NCBI GenBank assembly: GCA_031292335.1
Contig: JARLHH010000171.1
Coordinates: 1-30,989, forward strand
Source: Candidatus Limnocylindrales bacterium
GTDB lineage: Bacteria > Chloroflexota > Limnocylindria > Limnocylindrales > CSP1-4
Direction of reading: 5' to 3'
Length of the DNA stretch: 30,989 nt
Shown in pieces: positions 7,863 through 14,439 of this stretch (the first letter of the stretch is position 1; every line of letters starts with the position of its first letter). A program made the translations under genes and the position numbers. The notes beneath the pieces were generated by a model. The model did no database searches. It was not told where the DNA came from and saw only the letters and a list, made by a program, of their open reading frames with translations.

Positions 7863-8597
7863 ATGCAGACGAGCGACCCCGATCTCCAGCAGGTGCCCCG
7901 GGAGACCGTCGGGTTCGGCGGCCTCGGCGCCAAGCTGAACTGGCTGCGGGCCGCGGTGCTGGGCGCCAACGACGGCATCGTGTCCGGCTCGGGCATCACC
8001 ATCGGCGTCGCGGCGGCCGACCCCACAAACCTGCACGCCATCATGCTCGCCGGGGTCGCCGGCCTGCTGGCCGGCGCCTCGGCGATGGCCATGGGCGAGT
8101 ACGTCTCGGTGTCCAGCCAGCGCGATGCCGAGGAAGCGCTGATCGCCAAGGAGCGCCACGACCTCGAGCACACCCCCGCGGAGGAGTTCCACGAGCTGGT
8201 CGACGTCTACCGCGGTCAGGGGCTTTCCGAAGCGACCGCGAGGACCGTCGTGGAGGAGCTGACGGCGCACAACACCCTGGCCGCGCACCTGCGCGCCGAG
8301 TTCGGCGTGCACCAGGAGGAGCTGACCACTCCCTGGCACGCTGCGATCGCATCCGCGGTGTCGTTCACGGCGGGCTTCCTGCTGGCACTCGCGTCGATGC
8401 TGTTCTGCGCAACCGAGTTGCGGATCCCGGTCACGGTCATCGTCGCCCTGGTCGGACTGTTCCTTACCGGCTGGACGAGCGCGGTCATCTCCGGCTCGTC
8501 GAAGGCCCGCCCGATCCTTCGCAACGTCCTGGGCGGCGCGGCCGCCATGCTCCTTACCTGGGGCATCAGCCGGTTCTTTGGCGTGGGCCTGGGCTAG
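7863..8597 (+). CDS. VIT1/CCC1-family iron/manganese transporter
   Basis: A 244-residue membrane protein of the VIT family, which moves Fe2+/Mn2+ across membranes. Signature segments are LGANDGIVSGSGITIGVAAA (helix 1), LLAGASAMAMGEYVSVSSQR (helix 2), a charged cytoplasmic helical domain rich in Glu/His that carries metal-binding residues in the family (about 85-150), and three further helices at 155-244. GGAG six bases before the ATG at 7863 fixes the start over the TTG at 7857. The adjoining divergent metal-sensing ArsR gene indicates metal-dependent control. A strong hairpin about 50 bases after the stop closes the unit. Confidence 0.93.
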   Translation: MQTSDPDLQQVPRETVGFGGLGAKLNWLRAAVLGANDGIVSGSGITIGVAAADPTNLHAIMLAGVAGLLAGASAMAMGEYVSVSSQRDAEEALIAKERHDLEHTPAEEFHELVDVYRGQGLSEATARTVVEELTAHNTLAAHLRAEFGVHQEELTTPWHAAIASAVSFTAGFLLALASMLFCATELRIPVTVIVALVGLFLTGWTSAVISGSSKARPILRNVLGGAAAMLLTWGISRFFGVGLG

Positions 8598-8646
8598 GGC
8601 CCGGCGTGCGCCGGAAGGCCGCGGGTCGACGACCCGAGGCCACCCT

Positions 8647-8675
8647 GGCCCTGTCGGCCGCGATCCGGCAGGGCC
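8647..8675 (+). terminator. Hairpin terminator after the VIT1-like gene
   Basis: GGCCCTGTCGG (8647-8657) pairs with CCGGCAGGGCC (8665-8675), an 11-bp stem with one G-T pair and a 7-base loop, followed by CTTCAT. A second perfect 7-bp repeat (CGGGTCG/CGACCCG, 8622-8636) lies just before it. Position and strength fit termination ahead of cassette 2. Confidence 0.6.
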
Positions 8676-8774
8676 TTCATGGGAGGTTCCTCATCTTCGC
8701 CCAAGGGGTGCCACAGGGTGCGCCCATAGGTTTGATCGGTGGCCCGGGCTACCGGGCCCCCACGAGGAACCCAG

Positions 8775-9113
8775 ATGAACGCGTCAATCCATCGGCTTGG
8801 CCTGGTGACCGCCGCGCTCTTCGTCGTCGTGACCATCGGTGGCTTCTTCGTGGTCGACGGCTATCTCTCGGCCAACCGGATCACGTCCGCGGGCGTGCCG
8901 GTCGCCACGGCGAGCGTGTCGCCGTCCGCGGCGGCGACCGGGACCCTCCCGCCCGAGCTGGTATACGTGCGGCCGGCTCCATCGCCCGAGGTCATCCATG
9001 TCACCAGGACCGCTTCTCCGGAGCCGCCGCAGACCGTTCACGTCACCGTGCCCGGCTCCGGCGGCGAAGGCGACGGCGGCGAAGGCGGCAACGAGACCGG
9101 TGGCGACGACTGA
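8775..9113 (+). CDS. Small single-pass membrane protein opening cassette 2
   Basis: A 112-residue protein of no recognised family: short charged start, one helix (LGLVTAALFVVVTIGGFFVV), then an outside tail with repeated strand-like units ELVYVRPAPSPE, EVIHVTRTASPEP and QTVHVTVPG, and a final Gly/Glu/Asp-rich stretch. The unit ELVYVRPAP resembles the Y(I/V)Q segment of the other two small cassette proteins, so it may be a distant third member. GAGGA lies 6 bases before the ATG at 8775, which excludes the longer frame. The stop overlaps the next ATG (TGATG). Role unknown; membrane stalk or partner in electron transfer is an inference from neighbours. Confidence 0.75.
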   Translation: MNASIHRLGLVTAALFVVVTIGGFFVVDGYLSANRITSAGVPVATASVSPSAAATGTLPPELVYVRPAPSPEVIHVTRTASPEPPQTVHVTVPGSGGEGDGGEGGNETGGDD

Positions 9114-9484
9114 TGGCGCCGGCATCGGTCCCCGGTCCAGCGAAGCCGCGCCCAGCCGTGCAGCGGCCCAACCCGACACGTCTGCGCTTCGCCCTGGGCA
9201 CCGGCGGCATTGCCGCCCTGTCGGCGCTCCTGACGGCGATCGTCGCGCCTCCTTCCGCCACCAGCCCATCGTCGCCGGTCGCGATTCCTGTAGCGCAGTC
9301 CACGGTCACACAACAGCGTCCGATCCAGTATGTCCAGCTCTCAGCGGGGGAGGCTCCCCCGCCCGGCGCCACGGTGATCGACGCGAAGGCTCCGAAACCG
9401 ATCACGATCGTGACAACCGTGCCGGCCCCGGCCCAGCAGCCCGTGGTGGTGCGCACGACGCAGTCCGGAACGGTCGTGCCATGA
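9113..9484 (+). CDS. Small single-pass membrane protein, paralogue of the cassette 1 protein
   Basis: A 123-residue protein: basic Pro-rich N-terminus, helix (LRFALGTGGIAALSALLTAIV about 26-46), then a Pro/Val/Thr-rich tail with strand-like runs IQYVQLSAGEAPPP, PITIVTTVPAP and PVVVRTTQSG. It matches the protein at 2407-2805 in helix, YVQ segment and C-terminal QSG, and like it directly precedes an apbE-like gene (ATGA overlap). No FMN_bind domain or cysteine is present. The pairing in both cassettes makes functional linkage to ApbE and the heme protein likely, but what it does is not known. Confidence 0.78.
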   Translation: MAPASVPGPAKPRPAVQRPNPTRLRFALGTGGIAALSALLTAIVAPPSATSPSSPVAIPVAQSTVTQQRPIQYVQLSAGEAPPPGATVIDAKAPKPITIVTTVPAPAQQPVVVRTTQSGTVVP

Positions 9485-10461
9485 TCGGTGCAGACCGGCA
9501 AATCCAGACCACCCGCGCGCCACGCGAAGTCCCGCCGGCGCCGATCGTCCCGGTGTCCGTGGCGACGACCGCGATGGGTGGTCGCCTCGTCGTCCACCTC
9601 GCGGCTACAGGTGAGGAACGGTGTGCCCGACACGATGCCGAGCGCGCACTCTCGCGGATCACCCGCTGGGCAGACCGCCTGAGCCGGCACCTCGATACTT
9701 CCGAGCTGTCCACCCTGAATGCCGATCCGCGCGCGGTCCTGACCGTCGGCCCGACGCTGGGGATCGTCCTGCGCGCCGGGCTGGATGCGGTCGACGAGAG
9801 TGGCGGCCTGGTCGACATCTCCATGCTCGATGCCCGTCTCGCTGCCGAGGGGTCGGCCGACGCACCCTCGCCCGGTGCGGCGCCGCGAGACTGGTCCATC
9901 GCGCTCGGCCCGTGTCGGACAGCGGTTGTTCACCGCTCTCCGGGGGTCCGCTTCGACCTCGGTGGTGTCGCCAAGGGCTGGCTCGCCGATCGCGGCCTCG
10001 ACCTGCTCTCCGCGTGGCCGAGCGCCGTTATCGACGCCGACGGCGATCTCGCCGTGCGGTGCGCCCCCGGGCAGCTCTGGGCGGTGGGCCTCGACGACCC
10101 GCGTACCGACGGCGCCACCCTCGCGATCCTTCACCTGTCCGTGCCGGACGGTGGCCAGCCCGTCCGCTGGGGCGTCGCGACGTCGGGCACCTCGGTCCAC
10201 CGCTGGCGCCACGGGGATCGGGTGCACCACCATCTGATCGACCCGCGGACGTCCGCTCCGGCGATCACGGACGTCGTGCAAGCCACCGTCGTGTGCGGGT
10301 CCGCCCTCCGAGCCGAGGTCCTGGCCAAGACGGCAGTCATCGCTGGCTCCGCCGACGGAATGGCACGGCTCGAGCGAGCCGGCGTGCAGGGTGCCGTCAT
10401 CCTCACCGAGGGAGGCGAGACGCTGGCCCTGCCCCAGACGCTCGCGCTGCTGGCGGCATGA
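9481..10461 (+). CDS. ApbE-family FAD:protein FMN transferase homologue (copy 2)
   Basis: A 326-residue ApbE homologue from the ATG at 9481. Landmarks: DTSELSTLNAD (72-82), ESGGLVDISML (106-116), FDLGGVAKGWLAD (158-170), DADGDLAV (185-192), ATSGTSVHRW (233-242) and HHLIDPRTSAPAITDVVQAT (250-269). The metal-site tail reads AEVLAKTA (Glu279, Lys283) instead of aDalaTa, as in copy 1. It keeps the canonical DLGG where copy 1 has DLDG, so it may be the more conserved enzyme. No export signal is present. Unlike copy 1 it lacks the Ala-rich insertion. Gene order (small protein, apbE, heme protein) is the same in both cassettes, indicating duplication of the unit. Confidence 0.9.
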   Translation: MIGADRQIQTTRAPREVPPAPIVPVSVATTAMGGRLVVHLAATGEERCARHDAERALSRITRWADRLSRHLDTSELSTLNADPRAVLTVGPTLGIVLRAGLDAVDESGGLVDISMLDARLAAEGSADAPSPGAAPRDWSIALGPCRTAVVHRSPGVRFDLGGVAKGWLADRGLDLLSAWPSAVIDADGDLAVRCAPGQLWAVGLDDPRTDGATLAILHLSVPDGGQPVRWGVATSGTSVHRWRHGDRVHHHLIDPRTSAPAITDVVQATVVCGSALRAEVLAKTAVIAGSADGMARLERAGVQGAVILTEGGETLALPQTLALLAA

Positions 10462-10471
10462 GGGACCTCCG

Positions 10472-11302
10472 ATGATCGAGTTTCCCGAGCGTCGGGGTGC
10501 GGCGGTGCCGCAGGCCCGGCCACGGCCCATTCGCCGCGGCCCCGTCTATCGCGGCCTGCCCCGGCCCATCCAGGCGGTTGCCTGGCTGGCCGTGGCGGCG
10601 ATCCTGGGGAGCGTCATCGGCGCGACGTTGCCCGAGGCGTTGCGCGCCCTCGGTGCGACCGCGGCCCTCGCGCCAGGCAAGCTCGCCTGGTATGGAGTGC
10701 GCGCCACCGGCTTCCTCGCCTACTTCGCGATCGCTGGATCTGTCATCTACGGTCTGCTGCTGTCGACGAAGCTTCTCGACGCGATCGCGCACCGGCCGGT
10801 CAGCTTCGCCCTGCACAAGGACCTTGCCCTGGTTGGCCTGGCGCTGTCCGGCCTGCACGGGCTCCTGTTGCTCGCTGACCACACGTACACCTTCACCCCA
10901 GCCGCCATCGCGATCCCGTTCGCATCGCCGTATGCACCGGCCGCGGTCGCCGTCGGCCAGCTCGCCTTCTACGTCATGGCGATCGTCACGGGCAGCTTCT
11001 ACGTGCGCCGGCAGATCGGCCAACGCGCCTGGCGAACCATCCACTACCTCACGTTCCTGGGGTTCGTCGGCGTGACCCTCCACGGGATCACCTCGGGATC
11101 GGACACGTCTGCGCCATGGGCCACCTGGGCATATCTCGTCCCGACGGCGGCCGCCTTGTTCCTCCTCGTCTACCGCGTCGCGGTGAGCGTTTCCCAGCGC
11201 CCCGCGACCCGGACCGCTGGCTGGCGCCTGTCGCCCGGCGCCAGCGCGAACGACCTGACGACCGCCGCCCCCTCCGCCGCCGGCAGCAGAACCCGCCGAT
11301 GA
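10472..11302 (+). CDS. Ferric-reductase-like heme membrane protein (copy 2)
   Basis: A 276-residue membrane protein, paralogue of 3818-4642. Heme ligand candidates are His115/His129 (13 apart) and His191/His204 (12 apart), the NOX/FRE spacing for two stacked b hemes. About six helices; a basic N-terminus of about 30 residues is longer than in copy 1. GAGGGA lies before the ATG at 10472, 10 bases after the apbE stop, while the stop overlaps the NuoF-like start (ATGA). With no flavin domain of its own, the next gene is the natural electron donor. Predicted to carry electrons from the cytoplasmic side outward. Confidence 0.9.
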   Translation: MIEFPERRGAAVPQARPRPIRRGPVYRGLPRPIQAVAWLAVAAILGSVIGATLPEALRALGATAALAPGKLAWYGVRATGFLAYFAIAGSVIYGLLLSTKLLDAIAHRPVSFALHKDLALVGLALSGLHGLLLLADHTYTFTPAAIAIPFASPYAPAAVAVGQLAFYVMAIVTGSFYVRRQIGQRAWRTIHYLTFLGFVGVTLHGITSGSDTSAPWATWAYLVPTAAALFLLVYRVAVSVSQRPATRTAGWRLSPGASANDLTTAAPSAAGSRTRR

Positions 11303-12534
11303 CGACGCCGTTCGAACCCCGCCTGCTGGCCGGACCTCCGCCGGCCTCTGGCCCCGAACGCCTCGAGGAGCACCGCGCCCGACTCGGCGCCCTGCCACCG
11401 TCGACTGACCGCCGGGACGTGATCTCCGTGGTCGAGGCGAGCGGCCTGCTCGGTCGGGGCGGCGCCGGCTTCCCGGTCGGGCGCAAGTGGCGGGCGGTCG
11501 CCGAGCACTCCGCCGGCGATGCGGTCGTCGTCGTGAACGGCGCCGAGGGCGAGCCGCGGAGCGCAAAGGACCGCGTCCTGATGGAACACCGACCCCACCT
11601 GGTGCTCGACGGCGCGGCCGCGGCCGCCGAGGCGGTTGGCGCACCGGACGTGATCCTGTACGTGGGCACTGAGCACACGGCGGCGCGTCGGGTTCTGGCC
11701 CACGCGATCGCCGAGCGCGAGCGCGAGTCCGGCGTGCGCGTCCACCTCGTGGCCGCGCCCGTCGGCTACATTGCGGGCGAGGCCACGGCCGTGGTGCACT
11801 ACCTCAACGCGGGCGACGCGCGCCCCACGTTTTTGGATGCGCGGCCCCACGAACGGGGGGTCGCCGGCCGCCCGACGCTCGTGCAGAACGTGGAGAGCCT
11901 CGCGCAGGCTGCTCTCATCACGCGCTTCGGCGACGAGTGGTACCGCGAGGTCGGCCGGGGAGCGACGCGCGGGTCCGCGCTCATCACGGTGAGCGGGGCG
12001 AACGGTCGACCTACCGTTCGCGAGATCGAGTACGGCACCCCGGTCGGCGAGGTAGCCCGGCTTTCAACTGCCGCGTCATCCGCATCCGCCGTGCTGCTGG
12101 GCGGCTACTTCGGCGCCTGGACATCGTTCGACGACGTGCGCGATGAGCCCCTCGACCCCGTGAGGATGCGGGAGCGCGAGCTCGGCTTCGGGTGCGGCGT
12201 CGTGTCCTTCAGCGGACCCGACACGTGCGGCGTGGCCGCCACGGCCGAGATCATGACGTACATGGCGGGCGCCACGGCCGCGCAATGTGGGCCGTGCGTG
12301 TACGGCCTCGCGGACATCGCGCAGGCTGTGCGGCGTCTCGCCGACGGCACCGCGCCCGATCGCGACCTCGAGCGCATCGGCGGCTGGGCCGCGCAAGTGG
12401 ACGGCCGCGGCGCGTGCCATCACCCGGATGGCGCGATTGCTCTGCTGCGGAGCGCGCTGCGCGTCTTCGCCGACGACTTCGCCCGACACCAGGCCCGTCG
12501 CCGGTGCCCGGCCGGCCGTGCCGCGGTTGCCTGA
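11299..12534 (+). CDS. NuoF-like NAD(P)H dehydrogenase flavoprotein with divergent FeS site
   Basis: A 411-residue homologue of complex I subunit NuoF (51 kDa), which binds NADH, FMN and a [4Fe-4S] cluster. The FMN/NADH Gly-rich loop is LGRGGAGFPVGRKW (51-64) and the second site NGAEGEPRSAKDR (80-92). An SLBB-like middle part and the C-terminal FeS domain follow. There the usual CxxCxxC reads ATAAQCGPC (first Cys replaced by Ala327; Cys330 and Cys333 kept) with the distal Cys373 in GRGACHHPDGA, so three of four ligands remain. No other complex I genes are near. The ATG overlaps the heme protein stop and the ferredoxin follows at once, so it probably feeds NAD(P)H electrons into that pair. Confidence 0.9.
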   Translation: MTTPFEPRLLAGPPPASGPERLEEHRARLGALPPSTDRRDVISVVEASGLLGRGGAGFPVGRKWRAVAEHSAGDAVVVVNGAEGEPRSAKDRVLMEHRPHLVLDGAAAAAEAVGAPDVILYVGTEHTAARRVLAHAIAERERESGVRVHLVAAPVGYIAGEATAVVHYLNAGDARPTFLDARPHERGVAGRPTLVQNVESLAQAALITRFGDEWYREVGRGATRGSALITVSGANGRPTVREIEYGTPVGEVARLSTAASSASAVLLGGYFGAWTSFDDVRDEPLDPVRMRERELGFGCGVVSFSGPDTCGVAATAEIMTYMAGATAAQCGPCVYGLADIAQAVRRLADGTAPDRDLERIGGWAAQVDGRGACHHPDGAIALLRSALRVFADDFARHQARRRCPAGRAAVA

Positions 12535-12535
12535 C

Positions 12536-12796
12536 GTGGCCCAGGTGCTGCGCCTCGATCCGATCCGCTGCGACGGCTACGGCGTCTGCGCGGTGCACCT
12601 GCCGGAACGCATCACGCTCGACGAATGGGGCTACCCGGTGATCGAGCCGGGTCCTGTTCCGGAGCGGCTCCTGTCTCGCGCGCGCCGCGCGGCCGATGCC
12701 TGCCCGGTCCTCGCGCTCAGCCTCCGACAGGCCGCAGTGGCCCCAGCCACGACCGGCTCTCGAGCCGGGATTCGCCCGGCCAGGACCGGCGCCTAG
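12536..12796 (+). CDS. Ferredoxin with three cluster cysteines
   Basis: About 86 residues from the GTG at 12536 (a GTG at 12518 is an alternative that would overlap the previous gene; no clear ribosome-binding site favours either). Cluster motif: Cys12-x5-Cys18 in DPIRCDGYGVCAVHLPE and Cys56-Pro in ADACPVLAL, with Tyr where a fourth Cys would be. This is the pattern of [3Fe-4S] ferredoxins of the cytochrome P450-partner type. The C-terminus is a short basic tail. As the last gene of cassette 2, one base after the NuoF-like stop, it likely passes or receives electrons within the conduit. Confidence 0.87.
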   Translation: MAQVLRLDPIRCDGYGVCAVHLPERITLDEWGYPVIEPGPVPERLLSRARRAADACPVLALSLRQAAVAPATTGSRAGIRPARTGA

Positions 12797-12843
12797 AGAC
12801 TGCGACAGTTGCCGGGGCGCATCCCAGCTCGGCCCGGCACACG

Positions 12844-13077
12844 TCACGTTCGGGCTGGCCTGCTCACCGATCCCGTAGCCGGCCGACGGCGAGGCGGCCG
12901 CAGGAAGACGAGGAAAGCCAGCCCGACCACGCCGAGCGTGAAGAGGTGCGTCGTCACCCAGAGCTGATCGAGCAGGATCAGATCGGCCAGGGTGACAGTG
13001 GCGACGATCGCCCCGAGGGCGAAACGCCGTTCTCGTGCGAGCTCGCCCGCATCATCGCCGTTGCGGCCGCCCCGCAC
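12844..13077 (-). CDS. Small two-helix membrane protein
   Basis: A 77-residue frame from a GTG at 13077 (the frame is open further upstream but loses protein character). Two helices are visible, RRFALGAIVATVTLADLILL and TTHLFTLGVVGLAFLVFL, then a basic tail LRPPRRRPATG. It is 91 bases after the DoxX-Rieske gene on the same strand and convergent with the ferredoxin. Strong alternation of helix and charged ends on this strand, against arginine-rich noise in other frames, supports it. Function unknown. Confidence 0.55.
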   Translation of the reverse strand: MRGGRNGDDAGELARERRFALGAIVATVTLADLILLDQLWVTTHLFTLGVVGLAFLVFLRPPRRRPATGSVSRPART

Positions 13078-13168
13078 GCACGCACCCCGGAGAGCCTGAC
13101 GTCCCGGGGTTCGGGGGTGCTCGAGTGGCGGCCCAGGGAGCGGTCGCCTCCCAGATGCCCACCGTCGG

Positions 13169-14287
13169 TCAGCCGTGGAGCGTGATGGCACCCGTCGTCT
13201 TGTCGACGACGATCGGCAGCGCGGTGAGCGCGACCGGCGCCGGGCCCTGCAGCACGTCCGCGTTGTGGGTCGGATCGAACACTGCCCCGTGGCAGGGACA
13301 GAACAGCAGGCCCGACGGCGAGTCGTACTGGACCGTGCATCCCTGGTGCGTGCACACGGCGTCGAACGCCACGACGCTGCCATCGGCGAGCCGGATCAGC
13401 ACCGCCGGATCGCCGCTCGTTGGGTCCGTGAACGGTTGCGCGGTCCGCGGTTGGAGGCTGCTCAGGCTGCCGATCTGCCCGGCGACCGGAGCTGCCGACG
13501 CGGCCGGACCCGCAGATGCGGCGGGAACTCCTGCGCTAGCGCCCGGGACCGTCGCCGACGGCGACGGCGACGCAGGCGCCAGCGCGACCGCGTCGCGACC
13601 GCGGAGCAGCCCTCCGAAGCCTGCCAGACCTCCCACGGCCAGCGCGCTGGCGGCGATCAGTCCGCCCTGGAGAAGGGCCCGGCGCTCCGGGGAAACCGCC
13701 GCCGCATCGCCGTCCGGGGCGAGCCACCCCGGGAACGGGACGTGGAGCACCGCCAGGCCGCCGTTGCCGGCGAGAGCCAGCGTCAGCCATCCGGCCGCGT
13801 AGGGTAGGTCCGGCCCGTAGTAGTAGGGATGGACGCTCCACGACGCGGTCAGGAAGAAGAGCAGCGAGACCGCCGCGCCGCCGGCCGCGCTGGCCCGGTA
13901 GAGCAGCCCCGTCAGGGCGCCCAGCCCGATCGCGATCTCCCCGATCGCCATCAGCACCCCGATGAAGATCGGGTTCGGCAGCGCGAAGACGGTGACAAGG
14001 CCGGCGAGCGGGCTCTCGTGGGTGAAGGCGATCAGCTGCTCGGAGATGGATCCAGGACCAGCGGAGTTCAGGAAGCGCGGATCGAGGAACTTGTCGATCC
14101 CCGCGTAGAGGAACGTGGCGCCGACGAAGAACCGCAGCGGCAGCAGCGCCTGGAAGAACCGTCGATCCGCAACTGGGGCGGCGCGCGCGCGTTCGGGCCG
14201 GCCCCGCGCTGCGGCGCCCGACCGAAGCGCGCTCTCCTGGAACTCTGGGCGACGGGTCGTTGGGCGGGGGCGCTCGCGCCGGCTCAT
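13169..14287 (-). CDS. DoxX-like membrane domain fused to a Rieske [2Fe-2S] domain
   Basis: A 372-residue fusion. Residues about 42-190 form a DoxX/DoxD-type four-helix membrane domain (PLRFFVGATFLYAGIDKF at its start), the family of thiosulfate:quinone oxidoreductase small subunits. At 199-208 SPERRALLQG resembles a Tat twin-arginine motif ahead of a further helix, then a Ser/Pro/Ala linker (236-270), then a Rieske domain with VCTHQGC (Cys312, His314, Cys317) and FCPCHG (Cys330, Cys332, His333). Extra Cys317/Cys332 can form the disulfide of quinol-oxidising Rieske proteins. AGAGGAG precedes the ATG. Topology should put the Rieske centre outside. Likely oxidises a quinol or accepts electrons there; partner unknown. 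Confidence 0.9.
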   Translation of the reverse strand: MSRRERPRPTTRRPEFQESALRSGAAARGRPERARAAPVADRRFFQALLPLRFFVGATFLYAGIDKFLDPRFLNSAGPGSISEQLIAFTHESPLAGLVTVFALPNPIFIGVLMAIGEIAIGLGALTGLLYRASAAGGAAVSLLFFLTASWSVHPYYYGPDLPYAAGWLTLALAGNGGLAVLHVPFPGWLAPDGDAAAVSPERRALLQGGLIAASALAVGGLAGFGGLLRGRDAVALAPASPSPSATVPGASAGVPAASAGPAASAAPVAGQIGSLSSLQPRTAQPFTDPTSGDPAVLIRLADGSVVAFDAVCTHQGCTVQYDSPSGLLFCPCHGAVFDPTHNADVLQGPAPVALTALPIVVDKTTGAITLHG

Positions 14288-14439
14288 GTTCTCCTCTCGA
14301 CCTGGAATGGACGCCCATGATGCGGGATGCGCGGTCGGATGCCGATATCCGCGCGGTTGAGTTAGGGCAACCTGCGCGAGTGACCGAGCGGGGGCCTGGA
14401 GGCAGGAGCCCGGGATGGCGCGCCGATCGGAGCGTCGAG

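Noticed and set aside
8622..8675. Paired hairpins as a riboswitch for cassette 2
   Set aside because: No known metal or flavin aptamer core can be seen. Position right after the VIT1-like stop is explained by termination.
2680..9390. GAT tripeptides in the small cassette proteins (NGATV, PGATV) as ApbE flavinylation sites
   Set aside because: They fall on different sides of the conserved Y(I/V)Q segment in the two paralogues, lack the Asp and Ser/Thr of the Dxx(S/T)GAT motif, and GAT occurs often elsewhere in these proteins.
12844..13383. Full 179-codon minus frame as the small membrane protein gene
   Set aside because: Its upstream half lies inside the Rieske coding region in another frame and is not protein-like. 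Only the part from the GTG at 13077 is kept.
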